In this document: piece after piece, positions 7,373 to 16,729 of the stretch
How the letters are laid out: each line of letters begins with the position of its first letter
Position numbering within the stretch: position 1 is the first letter of the stretch
Origin: Marinimicrobium hydrolyticum
GTDB taxonomy: Bacteria; Pseudomonadota; Gammaproteobacteria; Pseudomonadales; Cellvibrionaceae
Reading direction: 5' to 3'
Length of the DNA stretch: 64,000 nucleotides
Assembly: GCF_030848505.1 (NCBI RefSeq)
Contig: NZ_JAVDDU010000013.1
Span: 1-64,000, forward strand
The notes under the pieces: model-generated
The model's database searches: none
The model's input: the letters and a program-made list of their open reading frames with translations, nothing else
What the model was told of the DNA's origin: nothing
Translations under genes and position numbers: made by a program

Positions 7373-8803
7373 ATGACCTTTAAAGTAGGAACCACCCCGA
7401 ACAGCCAGTGGCAGGCACTGGCTCCGTTGTTGGAAAGTTTGGGCTGGAACAAAAACCAAAAAGCCGACCCTGAAACCTGGTACCACGCGGACCCCACCAG
7501 CGCCAACACCAAAGACAAACACCTGCTGCTCCACACCCGCCCGGAAATCGCCATAGCACACGCGATGGAGCAGGGCGAAAGCCCCACCGAGGCCGTAGAA
7601 GAGTGGCGCACTGCTGAAGAACACTTGGTGGCGTTTTACAAACGCAACCGCGCCAATACCGTTGTGATAGAGGTAACCACAGCTCTGCAGGAGCCCAGAG
7701 AGTGCTTTGAAGCCATCCGAGATCAATTGGGCCTTAATGCAGACGGTGAATTACCGAAGCTGACCCCACCCACCAAACCACAGCCGTTAAACCAGCTGCT
7801 GGCGAACCAACTGATCCGCCAAAGCTGCGAACTGAGCCACCTGCTGGCCGAAGCCGAAGCTTGTACACTCCCCCTTACGGACGAAGTGGTGTCCTCCCCA
7901 ACGGTCGAAATCCAGGAGCTTTACCAACAGCTTCGAAACGACGCGCGGGATAAGCTCGATGCCGAGGTAACCGCACTTAAAGCCGAACAGCTAGAGCTAA
8001 AAACCGCTCTGGAAGAGGCTAAGGACGAGGCAGAGCTAAATCTGCTACAGCTTTCCAAGGCTCAGGAACAACTGAATCAGCAAGCGAAAGAGATTGCTCA
8101 ATACAAAGAGCAAATGGCACAACTACAGCAGGAGCGAAACGAGCTCCAGCAAGAAGTGACCACGCTAAAAAACGAGCAGACTGAGCTCAAGAAATCGCTG
8201 GAAGAGGCCAAGGAAGAGGGCGAGCTGACCCTGCATCAACTCTTTCAAGTGCAAGAACATCTAGAGAAGCATTACCTGGAAAACAAAGACTTGCAGAAGG
8301 CTATCGAGGAAAAAGACAGCAAGCTTACTTGGCTCAGAGCCGCCAAAAAAGACTTAGAAGGTTCCCTCAAAAAGAGTAGATCTGACAATCAAAAATTGAA
8401 AAAATCTCTGAGTCAGGCAGAGGTTGAGATTAAAGAACTTACAAACACGCTTGACACAGTCCACGGAAGTGCCTCTTGGAAACTTACAAAACCCCTTAGA
8501 GCAGCGGCCAAGCCTTTCTCCGGCAATAAACAGAGTGCCAAGAAGCTTGCTGTTTTGATCGAGCAGTCGCCGTATTTTGACGCCAACTGGTACCTAAAGC
8601 AGTATAAAGATGTAGCCGGAAGCAAATGGAACCCCGCTGAACACTACATAATGCACGGCGCTGAAGAGGGCCGAGACCCAAGCCCACTATTCTCGACCCG
8701 CAAATACCTTGAAGCCTATGTAGATGTGGCGGAAACGGGAACTAATCCGTTAGTTCACTTTGTCAAACACGGCGAGAGCGAAGGGCGAAACCCCAAGCCT
8801 TAA
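7373..8803 (+). CDS. Coiled-coil protein with C-terminal WY/YPDV two-unit module
   Basis: I cannot name a family for the whole 476-residue protein. Residues 1-120 form a globular N-terminal domain shared with the protein at 16730 (both start MT..VG..P.S.WQ.L.PLLE..GW and contain LLLH..PE..IA...QG). Residues about 190-370 are a long charged coiled coil (repeated LKAEQLELK, EEAKDEAEL heptads). Residues about 399-474 are two copies of a unit: FDANWYLKQYKDV..NPAEHYIMHGAEEGRDPSP, then KYLEAYVDV..NPLVHFVKHGESEGRNPKP. No glycosyltransferase or methyltransferase motif is visible. It is the second gene of the operon. A scaffold or glycan-binding role is inference. Confidence 0.75.
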   Translation: MTFKVGTTPNSQWQALAPLLESLGWNKNQKADPETWYHADPTSANTKDKHLLLHTRPEIAIAHAMEQGESPTEAVEEWRTAEEHLVAFYKRNRANTVVIEVTTALQEPRECFEAIRDQLGLNADGELPKLTPPTKPQPLNQLLANQLIRQSCELSHLLAEAEACTLPLTDEVVSSPTVEIQELYQQLRNDARDKLDAEVTALKAEQLELKTALEEAKDEAELNLLQLSKAQEQLNQQAKEIAQYKEQMAQLQQERNELQQEVTTLKNEQTELKKSLEEAKEEGELTLHQLFQVQEHLEKHYLENKDLQKAIEEKDSKLTWLRAAKKDLEGSLKKSRSDNQKLKKSLSQAEVEIKELTNTLDTVHGSASWKLTKPLRAAAKPFSGNKQSAKKLAVLIEQSPYFDANWYLKQYKDVAGSKWNPAEHYIMHGAEEGRDPSPLFSTRKYLEAYVDVAETGTNPLVHFVKHGESEGRNPKP

Positions 8804-8866
8804 CCCCTTCCGATCACACCCGGATAGCCAATCAAAATTCGAACGCTTTCTGCTACGGACTTTTCC

Positions 8867-10546
8867 ATGCCTGTTTTAAACTCTCCTATAGATACCATTA
8901 TTCATATCGGCGCCGGTCAGGGTGCAGAACTCAATGCTTATTTGGCGACCGATGCTAAACGTATCATCTTGGTGGAGCCTAACCCAGCGTTGGCCCTGCA
9001 GTTACGCCGGTCCACGCTAAATCAAAGTCGAGTTCAGGTTTTGGAGTTGGCCATCACCAACGACTTGGCACAAAGCCAGCTGTATGAATACAACCTACCG
9101 GAGGCCAGCGGCTTACACCCTGCCGATGGTCTTAAATCCCTCTTTCCAGGGCTGCGACAAATTAGTCAGCACACCGTGACCACCCAATTGCCTGAGCGCT
9201 TTATAGATGGCTGTAAGCTGCAAGGTGAAAACAATGCGCTAGTTATCCAGGCGCCCGGCTCAGAGCAGGTTGTTATCAGCGCGTTGATTGACTCAAACCA
9301 ATTAGGCTTCTTTAAGCAATTGCAGGTAACCACTTCCGAGGGTTCGGTTGTTGGGGGAAAAAGTAATACCAAAGCAGTTGACAAGCTGCTTCGTGAAGGA
9401 GGTTTTGAGCTAACGAGCAAGTCCACTGAAAACCCGGATTGGCCAGTGCGCACGTATGTCCAGAATCCGGCTGCTAACAAGCTGAAGAAAAAAGAGGACG
9501 AAAATCAAGCACTTAAATTCAAACTAGAGGAAAGTGCAAAAGATCTGGAGTCTGCTAAATCTACACTAAGTAAGTTGGAAGCAGAGCTGAAAGAAGCAAG
9601 GAAAAATGTAGAGAAGTTAAAGCAAGACCGGGAACAACTAAAATCACAGCATGCAGAGAAACTTAAGAATCTGGAAGTACAGCTGGCCTCAGAGCGTACC
9701 GGCAAAGAACAGTTCAATGAGCTAAAGAAAACAGTAGAATATCTTTTCGGTCAACAGACTCTACAGTTGGAGCAAGCTGCTAATGCGCTAGGCCGACATG
9801 TTACCACCACAGTAAAAGGAACTGCTAAGGAGCTTGAAGCTGGCATCGCTCTTCACCATGAATTCGGACAAGATCTGCCTGCGCCTTCAGAGCGGGAAAA
9901 TGAATTGTCTTCTGGCGTCGCCCTCCAGTTAACTCGTCGACTAAATTCGAAGCCCTATGATTTAGTTATCGAAATGGGAAGTGGTGTGACCACAACGTTC
10001 ATCGCAAACGTGCTGCGTCGGCAGTGCAAGCGCAAACAAGCGGGCGATCAAGTCTCTGCTGATACGCAGGTGGCTCAGTACATTGAAGCCAGTGAGAATG
10101 ACCTTCCCAGGCGCATAGTATGCTTCGAGCACATTCGCACCGAATACAACAGCTTGCAAGAGTCGCTAAAACATAGCGGTTTAAGCCCATTGGTCAGTTT
10201 GCGGTTCAGTCCTCTGGTCCCTTTTAGCCAACAGGGGCAAGAATATTTGTTCTATGATTGTGCAAGCTATTTGGAGCAAGTCGCAAAGCTTTTTGAGGGG
10301 CGTCAAGCACGTATATTTATTCTGCTCAATGGTGTTGCCCCCAATAGCCGAGTAGATGTATCTGCTGCTTTGCCGATGGTTTTACAGTATCTCTCCTCCC
10401 ATGCGTTAGATCTAGTCATCACCGCAAAGGACTGCCATGCGGTAATGCAACAGTGGCAGCGGTTGTTGGAAGATCGTGGCTTGGAGTTTACTCCTGCTAG
10501 GGAGTTTGGTGGGGGGCAGACAAAATTAATTTCCGTGAATCCCTAG
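8867..10546 (+). CDS. FkbM-like and second methyltransferase-like domains joined by a coiled coil
   Basis: The 559-residue protein begins with an FkbM-like Rossmann domain: IIHIGAGQGAEL (residues 11-22, SAM motif I) and ILVEPNPAL (34-42, acidic ribose-binding residue). Residues about 205-290 are a charged coiled coil. A second domain from about 345 contains PYDLVIEMGSGVTTTFIANV, again motif-I-like, then CFEHI and a C-terminal strand-rich part. Both domains may bind SAM, and the likely role is O-methylation of a polysaccharide sugar. The second domain's chemistry is not clear. It follows the coiled-coil protein by 63 bp in the same operon. Confidence 0.65.
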   Translation: MPVLNSPIDTIIHIGAGQGAELNAYLATDAKRIILVEPNPALALQLRRSTLNQSRVQVLELAITNDLAQSQLYEYNLPEASGLHPADGLKSLFPGLRQISQHTVTTQLPERFIDGCKLQGENNALVIQAPGSEQVVISALIDSNQLGFFKQLQVTTSEGSVVGGKSNTKAVDKLLREGGFELTSKSTENPDWPVRTYVQNPAANKLKKKEDENQALKFKLEESAKDLESAKSTLSKLEAELKEARKNVEKLKQDREQLKSQHAEKLKNLEVQLASERTGKEQFNELKKTVEYLFGQQTLQLEQAANALGRHVTTTVKGTAKELEAGIALHHEFGQDLPAPSERENELSSGVALQLTRRLNSKPYDLVIEMGSGVTTTFIANVLRRQCKRKQAGDQVSADTQVAQYIEASENDLPRRIVCFEHIRTEYNSLQESLKHSGLSPLVSLRFSPLVPFSQQGQEYLFYDCASYLEQVAKLFEGRQARIFILLNGVAPNSRVDVSAALPMVLQYLSSHALDLVITAKDCHAVMQQWQRLLEDRGLEFTPAREFGGGQTKLISVNP

Positions 10547-10570
10547 AGATTAGGGGTAATAGGTGAATGA

Positions 10571-11437
10571 ATGAAATTGGATAAACCTCTAAATCTTGAC
10601 TTTTCAGTGGGAGACACGGATGACTACGCAAGTGACAAAGCTAAAGAGCTAAAGAGTAAAATTGAAGACCGTGACAAGCAAATAGCGAAACTGCAAGCTA
10701 TGCAGTATGGCTTGAATCATAGGGTAGAGGGCTCAAGCCACCTGCTCGGTGGGGCGTGGGTAGATAGAATATACAAGAAAAGAGATCTTACAGTTCTGGC
10801 TGATGATAGCGGTTCAGATAAGGGGTTCAAAAAACATCTTTACTCTACGGTTTATCAGGAGTTCATAAAGCCTGGGCATGTAGATACGATTCTTGAGGTC
10901 GGCCTTTTGTGTCACTCTGATCAAAGAGATTTAGGTGGAAATAGTTTCGATGTTGCGCCCTCGCTTGATATGTGGTGCCAATACCTGCCGGGAGCGAAAG
11001 TTTACGGGTTCGACATTCAGGACTTCTCGAAAGCAAAAGGCGATTGGCAAGCTGTTTTTCGGGGTGATCAATCGAGCCGGGATGATCTTCAGAAAGTGAT
11101 CGAGAAAGAAAGCGCTTTCGATGTAATTATTGATGACGCGCTTCATGCATCTAAGCATCAGCAAGTAACCTTCTCGTTTCTGTTTCGCCACCTTAAAAGC
11201 GGCGGGGTATTCATTATTGAAGATTTACACTTTCAGCCTTTTGATGAGCCAGGGGAGACAAAAACGCTCGAGTTGCTTAGGCGTTTGAGCTGGGACGGGA
11301 CCTGGGAGTCCAAGCACGCGACGGCGGGCGAAAGGGAGTATATCGAAAAGAACGTTAAAGAGGTTCTGTTTTTCGATAGTATGAAGTTGCCCCGAACGGA
11401 AAGTAGAGATGCGTTTTGCGTGATTAAAAAGCTTTAA
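10571..11437 (+). CDS. Class I SAM-dependent methyltransferase
   Basis: A 288-residue enzyme with a short coiled segment at residues 22-45, then the pattern of macrocin-O-methyltransferase-like enzymes of polysaccharide loci: DSGSDKGFKKHLYSTVYQEF, DTILEVGLL (motif I), KVYGFDIQDF (acidic residue after strand 2), FDVIIDDALHASKHQ and GGVFIIEDLHF. The DD/H pair in IIDDALHAS is typical for metal-dependent O-methyltransferases of this class. Base composition drops towards AT here compared with the preceding genes. Substrate unknown. Confidence 0.75.
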   Translation: MKLDKPLNLDFSVGDTDDYASDKAKELKSKIEDRDKQIAKLQAMQYGLNHRVEGSSHLLGGAWVDRIYKKRDLTVLADDSGSDKGFKKHLYSTVYQEFIKPGHVDTILEVGLLCHSDQRDLGGNSFDVAPSLDMWCQYLPGAKVYGFDIQDFSKAKGDWQAVFRGDQSSRDDLQKVIEKESAFDVIIDDALHASKHQQVTFSFLFRHLKSGGVFIIEDLHFQPFDEPGETKTLELLRRLSWDGTWESKHATAGEREYIEKNVKEVLFFDSMKLPRTESRDAFCVIKKL

Positions 11438-11466
11438 TATTCTAAAACGGGGCGCTTAGAAAAGTA

Positions 11467-14400
11467 ATGAAATTTGCAGGTGAAAGACAAGTGAACTGGT
11501 TAAAGCTGGGAAATGCTGCGCTGAAGCGATCGGATTATACTTCGGCCGCCTCATGCTACGAGAATGCGCGAGCCCAAATGCCCGAACTGTCCAAGTATAT
11601 CCAGTTTAATCTCGATTATCTTTTACCAAAGAGGCGGGAATTGCACGGGGGCTTGAAGAGTGAGCAATCACGTGAACTTCAGGTGCCAGATATGGGGCTA
11701 CGCATTGTTGTATACACGTGTAACTTTGGCGGTTACGAAAGTGTAAAGGAACCACTCTCTGTCGATCCTGATGTAAGCTACATTCTTTTTACTGATAATC
11801 CAAACCTGGAATCAAACGTTTGGAACATTAAGTACATCGATACCAAAGGTATGTCTCCGTCAAGAGCTTCTAGGCTCCCTAAAATACTCGCTCATGCCTA
11901 TCTCCCCCCGCACGATGTTAGCGTATACTTGGATTCTAGCCTTACGCTGAAAAGTTCAAACGTTTCAAGGGATATTCTGACGCATTTAAAAGGCTCAAAT
12001 ATTGCGTTATATCAACATTTTTCGCGAAATTGCACGTACCTGGAGATTGAGGAGTGTATATCTCTCGGAAAGGTGTCTAAGGCTTCGGCAAGAGTTTATG
12101 CTAAGGAAATAAAAGGCCAGGGCTTTCCTAAAAAGTTTGGGCTTCTGGAAAACGCATTTATTGTAAGAGAGAATACCCAAGCTACACGATTTTTGAACGA
12201 GTTATGGTTTGACCTGTACTGTAATGGGGAGCCGCGAGACCAGTTTTACCTAATGTATGCCCTGTGGCGAACTGAAACACCCTACTCTAAAATTGAAAAC
12301 GCTACAAATTTTCGTGAATCTCCACATTTAAGCTTTACTTCCCACCGTGCTCGCGATGCAGAATTCCGTAAAGAAGATGGATTTAGGCTGAAAGATTTTG
12401 TCCCTAACCGATCATTTTTGAGAGAGCGTGTAGCTCGCGATAGTCATCAGTTGCAGAGCATCTTTGATCGTGTCGATGGATCGTTATTAGATGTCGATAT
12501 TTTTGAAGGGAAACGTAAAAACCTATTTAAGTTTGCGATTCGAACGATTTCCGACATGGAAGCTCTAGGTTTTGAGGGTGCGCATCACCATCGCCGCCGA
12601 CTTTCGACTTCGATACTTCGTGGTTATGACAACGTATTTGGTGCCTCCATTTCTAAAAAGATTGGGTACATCCCTAGTTCTGCTATGCCAACGGCAGCAG
12701 CTAACAACGTCCATGTGATGAAGATGTGCTCCGCTTTATTGTCTGAAGGTGGTCAGGTAGCAATTTATGCGGAAGAGGCGCCCAGTTCTTGCCGTTTAGA
12801 GCTTGATTTCGTACATGAATACTTTGGTGCGTCATCAAATCTCAAGCTCAACTTGTTCAAATCAGAAGGTTCGTCGGAAAAAACAGCAATGAAGCTTGTG
12901 TTGTCTGCGTTGGCTGATGGTTGCGACAGAATATTCACGAGGTCTATCGATGTGGCTATTCTCGCAGGCGTTGCGGATGTGCCCTTTGTTTTAGAGCTTC
13001 ACAAAGAGATATCTGTTGACGCGTGGCATAAGTTGAGTTTCATCGTGCGTAGTCCTTCTTTTGAGGGCTTGGTTCTCATTACGGAGGCTCTAGCCAAGCG
13101 ATTTCGAGGGTATCACCGAGAGCTTGATAGAAAGATATTTGTGTTTCCTGATGCTGCTGATGAACCAGGTTTGTCTAAGGCGCGATTTGAGTTGACTCCA
13201 GATCCGAAAGCTCAGTTGAACGTTGGTTATGTGGGTCACTTGTATCCCGGAAAGGGCGCGGAGCTTGCAGTAGAGTTGGCACGTAACATTCCCTATGTTC
13301 ATTTTCACATGTTGGGTGGATTGCCCGAAGATGTGGCCCACTGGAAGAATGAAACCCTGGGTATGCCAAATATCACCTTCTACGGCCATTGTGCCCCATC
13401 AATGGTCCCTTCATTTATTGATGAGGTTGACGTAGCTATCGCACCGTTCCTGCGCCATGTGGGTGTCAACAATGGTAAGCATAATATCGCGTCCGTTTTT
13501 TCGCCGTTGAAAATATTCGAATATATGGCGCTGGGTAAGGCGATTGTGTGCTCAGATCTTCCGGTTATTCGAGAGGTTCTTGAACACAATGAGAACGCGC
13601 TGCTTTGCAGCCCCGATTCAGTGTCGGAATGGAAGGCAGCGTTCGACCTATTGCTTGCAGACGGTGAGACTAGGAGGCGCATCGCTTCAAAAGCTAAGTC
13701 GGATTTTCTGAATAGGTACACTTGGCAGAAAAGGGCCAATGAGATACTGAAAATAATCGTTCCGAAGGTATCTTTTAGCTCTGGATTACGTCCAGTAGTT
13801 TATTCTGAGATGTCTTCGTCAACGGGAAAAAGGCCGCTCATCAAGTGGTTTTTTGGCGGCGGGAAGCAATCTGGGTGGGCCTATGGAATTAACGCGAAAC
13901 GTATCAGTAGTCAAATTCCAGATTGCGATCATATTTTCGATGATGAAGATTCAGATCTGATTCCAGATGTCGCTATTGCTTTCGATGTATTGATAAAAGA
14001 AACAGAAGAGTTCAAAAGTTGTGGCGCAAAACGAAAAGTTATGCGCGTGGGAGGGCCAAATCCTTTAAAGGTTCTTTCTGGTGGTGATGAAAGTATTCTA
14101 AAGCAAAAGTTAGAGGATGTTGACGCCATTATTTGTCTTTCACCACAGCTTCGGGATTACGTGAGTAGATTTCACGATGAGGTTTACTTTGTTCCTAATG
14201 GCATTGATTTGAATGTATTTAATCCCCAAGCACTGATGCCAAAAGAACGCAATAATGAGCTTATCGTTGGTATGTCAGCATCAATGAAAAACGAGTTTCA
14301 AAAAGATGTTAAAGGATACTATTATGCACTAGAGGCTTGCGAAAAAATAGGTGCTAAGTTGTTAGTTGTAGGTCGTGGCTTCAACCATGTGGCGCATGAT

Positions 14401-14736
14401 AGGCTCATTCAAGACTACTATTCCAAAATTGATGTTCTGTTGCATCCGGTGGGACCGGGAAAAGAGGCTTCGTCGAATGTTATAATGGAGGCGTTAGCGC
14501 TGGGTGTTCCGGTGATTACTACCAGATATGCTGGTTTTCATGGTATCGCCCTGAAAGGCAGAAGAGATGCGATTGTTGTTGGGCGGAATGTTGTGGAACT
14601 AAAGAAAAGTTTAGAAGTGATCAAATCCAAGATTGAGGTGGTGCAGTTAATGAGGCGGGCGGGGTATGAGTTCGTCCAAACATATCATGATCTAACTCGG
14701 GTGGCGAAGTTGTATCAAAATATATTGATTTCTTAA
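11467..14736 (+). CDS. Three-domain glycosyltransferase (DUF616-like, GT4, GT4)
   Basis: A 1089-residue cytoplasmic multi-domain enzyme. Residues 1-60 look like TPR helices. Residues about 75-300 resemble DUF616/TOD1-type glycosyltransferases: IVVYTCNFGGYESVKEPL, YILFTDNP, SRASRLPKILAHAYLP, VSVYLDSSLTL, then DQFYLMYALWR. Residues about 390-765 are a GT4 unit with GYVGHLYPGKGAELAVELA, DVAIAPFLRH and SPLKIFEYMALGKAIVCSD. Residues about 795-1089 are a second GT4-like unit with VPNGIDLNVFNP, EASSNVIMEALALGVPVITT. The gene is AT-richer than its neighbours and its start has only a weak ribosome-binding site. It probably adds two or three sugars of one repeat unit; specificity unknown. Confidence 0.75.
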   Translation: MKFAGERQVNWLKLGNAALKRSDYTSAASCYENARAQMPELSKYIQFNLDYLLPKRRELHGGLKSEQSRELQVPDMGLRIVVYTCNFGGYESVKEPLSVDPDVSYILFTDNPNLESNVWNIKYIDTKGMSPSRASRLPKILAHAYLPPHDVSVYLDSSLTLKSSNVSRDILTHLKGSNIALYQHFSRNCTYLEIEECISLGKVSKASARVYAKEIKGQGFPKKFGLLENAFIVRENTQATRFLNELWFDLYCNGEPRDQFYLMYALWRTETPYSKIENATNFRESPHLSFTSHRARDAEFRKEDGFRLKDFVPNRSFLRERVARDSHQLQSIFDRVDGSLLDVDIFEGKRKNLFKFAIRTISDMEALGFEGAHHHRRRLSTSILRGYDNVFGASISKKIGYIPSSAMPTAAANNVHVMKMCSALLSEGGQVAIYAEEAPSSCRLELDFVHEYFGASSNLKLNLFKSEGSSEKTAMKLVLSALADGCDRIFTRSIDVAILAGVADVPFVLELHKEISVDAWHKLSFIVRSPSFEGLVLITEALAKRFRGYHRELDRKIFVFPDAADEPGLSKARFELTPDPKAQLNVGYVGHLYPGKGAELAVELARNIPYVHFHMLGGLPEDVAHWKNETLGMPNITFYGHCAPSMVPSFIDEVDVAIAPFLRHVGVNNGKHNIASVFSPLKIFEYMALGKAIVCSDLPVIREVLEHNENALLCSPDSVSEWKAAFDLLLADGETRRRIASKAKSDFLNRYTWQKRANEILKIIVPKVSFSSGLRPVVYSEMSSSTGKRPLIKWFFGGGKQSGWAYGINAKRISSQIPDCDHIFDDEDSDLIPDVAIAFDVLIKETEEFKSCGAKRKVMRVGGPNPLKVLSGGDESILKQKLEDVDAIICLSPQLRDYVSRFHDEVYFVPNGIDLNVFNPQALMPKERNNELIVGMSASMKNEFQKDVKGYYYALEACEKIGAKLLVVGRGFNHVAHDRLIQDYYSKIDVLLHPVGPGKEASSNVIMEALALGVPVITTRYAGFHGIALKGRRDAIVVGRNVVELKKSLEVIKSKIEVVQLMRRAGYEFVQTYHDLTRVAKLYQNILIS

Positions 14737-14829
14737 GTTTCCAACACGTTTGGGTATGGTTTGTGTTGTGTTTAAGTGCTGGAGTTGGTTGGCTAATGAT
14801 CTCGGTGGGATTGGATGGATGTATGCGCG

Positions 14830-16593
14830 ATGAATTTGCATAGAGTTAGAGAGTTAAATCGAGCTAGAAAGTTTTCTGAGGTTCTCTCGATCATCGATAA
14901 CAAGGATGCATTAAATAGTATTGAGTTGGCTACAGAGAGAGCATATGCGTTACGGCTGACGAAACGTCTGCATGAAGCTGAGGAGCTATTAACTAGCTTT
15001 CCATGGCAGTCTGAGAAGAATACCAAATTCCTCAAGGAGTTAGGCCATCTTTTTGTTTGTATGAAGAAGTTTGTTGAGGCTTCCGAGCTGCTAGATAGGC
15101 TAATAAATTTTTATGGTTTTGAGTCGCCTTCTGTGTATGTCGATTTCATCAAAACAAGTTTAGCAATGGGTCGCTCTGAGTCGGCAAATCAGTCGTTGAC
15201 TTACGCGGTGAAAAAGTGGCCGGAAAACAAAAAAATTCTAGACTGCTATCAGTACTTTGTGCCAAGCACTAAACCAAAGCCCCCCCCTGTTGATCACGGT
15301 TACCCTGGCGATTTTCTTAAAAAGGTTTGTGACTTTCTATACTTTGGCTATCTTCCCTCGACCTATAATGCAAGAAAGCATGCTTCCTATTTTGAAGAGA
15401 TATTGGCAGATGATACGCTTGAGGTGTTCGACCCCGATAATCCGGCGAGTATGAGGTTGATGCTCGAGACAATAATCAAAGAGAATGTAGATCGGTCTGG
15501 TTCAGAATGCTTTAGGGTAGGAGTTAGTTCTGGCTATGATTCCAGGCTTATTCTTTCAGCGTTGAGCAACGTGGTGGATTCAAATCGTATATTTCCGTTT
15601 ACGATCGGTACCAGGGGAAACAAAGATATTACCCTTGCTCCAGTTTTGATTGGCCAATACTTCAAGCACTATAGATGTCAAATTACAGACGAGATTGCCG
15701 GCGCATCGATTGATGTACAAGATTCTGCGTCTGATTACGTCGAAGGAATGACGTTCGATGCAAAGGTTGCGAAACGGTCTGTTAAGTCGACTGGGTCATC
15801 ATCGGATTCCACAAAAACTGACCACGAGTCGTTACGAATGAAAGGCGCCCCTAACTTCAATGGTTTTATGGGTGATCCACTATCTAGTTCTCATTTGCCG
15901 AAAATATCGTCCAATAGCTTTTCTGCAGCTAAGGAATATCATGCAAGAAAGTTTAGTCAGTACATAAAGGGTGATGTTAAGAATGGCATCGCATATGATG
16001 CGGGAATACTTCCTGCTTGGTATAAACCATCGGAGTCATTGGCGAATGAGCCATTGCTGGATCAAGATATTCTGTCCTACGATGATCAGTTAGATATTTT
16101 CTACCGGACGTATCAGTATATAAGGTTGCTTGCTCCTCAAGGGTGGACGGAATGGGAGTTGGCGAAATTTCCTCAGGCTATCAGGGACAGGCTCGTAGCA
16201 AGGCGAGACCGTATGATTTTGCCGTTCAATGACCCACGCTGGATTAGATCCTGCTTGCTTACTCCACTGGGATTGCGAAGAGAACAAAAATTTTACAAAA
16301 ACTTTGCTGCAGAGGCCTACCCTGAGTATTTTCAGGATTTAGTGAATCCTAAAATTTTAAATGGTTACGACCTCTCTGGTGCCACCAATATGGATTGGGG
16401 GTACTTGTGGCTAAACATTCCCGAGTTTAAATTGTCGGTAATGAATGTTCTAGCTTCCTTGAAAGCCCGTGATCTTTGGTTTGATCCCTTCGTGGCTGTT
16501 GAGTTTGCGAATAGCAGGGTTAAGGGTTACCCCGCTTTGCTTAAAGGTTTGTGTGCTCTCGAGTTAAACTTGCGCGCAGGAACAATAAAATAA
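14830..16593 (+). CDS. Asparagine-synthetase-like amidotransferase with TPR-like N terminus
   Basis: The protein has a helical, TPR-like N-terminal half (residues 1-145) and an ATP-pyrophosphatase domain of the AsnB superfamily from about 160. The PP-loop reads RVGVSSGYDSRLIL near residues 229-242, a variant of the usual SGGxDS. No class-II glutaminase domain with catalytic N-terminal cysteine precedes it. Such proteins in polysaccharide loci are thought to form amides on uronic acids. ATG 14830 was chosen over an in-frame ATG at 14815; neither has a strong ribosome-binding site. The gene is markedly AT-rich. A second AsnB-like protein is encoded at 25478. Confidence 0.7.
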   Translation: MNLHRVRELNRARKFSEVLSIIDNKDALNSIELATERAYALRLTKRLHEAEELLTSFPWQSEKNTKFLKELGHLFVCMKKFVEASELLDRLINFYGFESPSVYVDFIKTSLAMGRSESANQSLTYAVKKWPENKKILDCYQYFVPSTKPKPPPVDHGYPGDFLKKVCDFLYFGYLPSTYNARKHASYFEEILADDTLEVFDPDNPASMRLMLETIIKENVDRSGSECFRVGVSSGYDSRLILSALSNVVDSNRIFPFTIGTRGNKDITLAPVLIGQYFKHYRCQITDEIAGASIDVQDSASDYVEGMTFDAKVAKRSVKSTGSSSDSTKTDHESLRMKGAPNFNGFMGDPLSSSHLPKISSNSFSAAKEYHARKFSQYIKGDVKNGIAYDAGILPAWYKPSESLANEPLLDQDILSYDDQLDIFYRTYQYIRLLAPQGWTEWELAKFPQAIRDRLVARRDRMILPFNDPRWIRSCLLTPLGLRREQKFYKNFAAEAYPEYFQDLVNPKILNGYDLSGATNMDWGYLWLNIPEFKLSVMNVLASLKARDLWFDPFVAVEFANSRVKGYPALLKGLCALELNLRAGTIK

Positions 16594-16729
16594 ATCGCTG
16601 GTTTATTCAGTTTTTGACTCAGAATATGGATCGGAACTCAAGTAGAGACCGGCTCGCGTGGATCAATTCAGCGAGTTGAGTGTTACACTGAGTTCTCCCA
16701 AACAGTATAGAAGGAGAGTAGGCCTCTAA

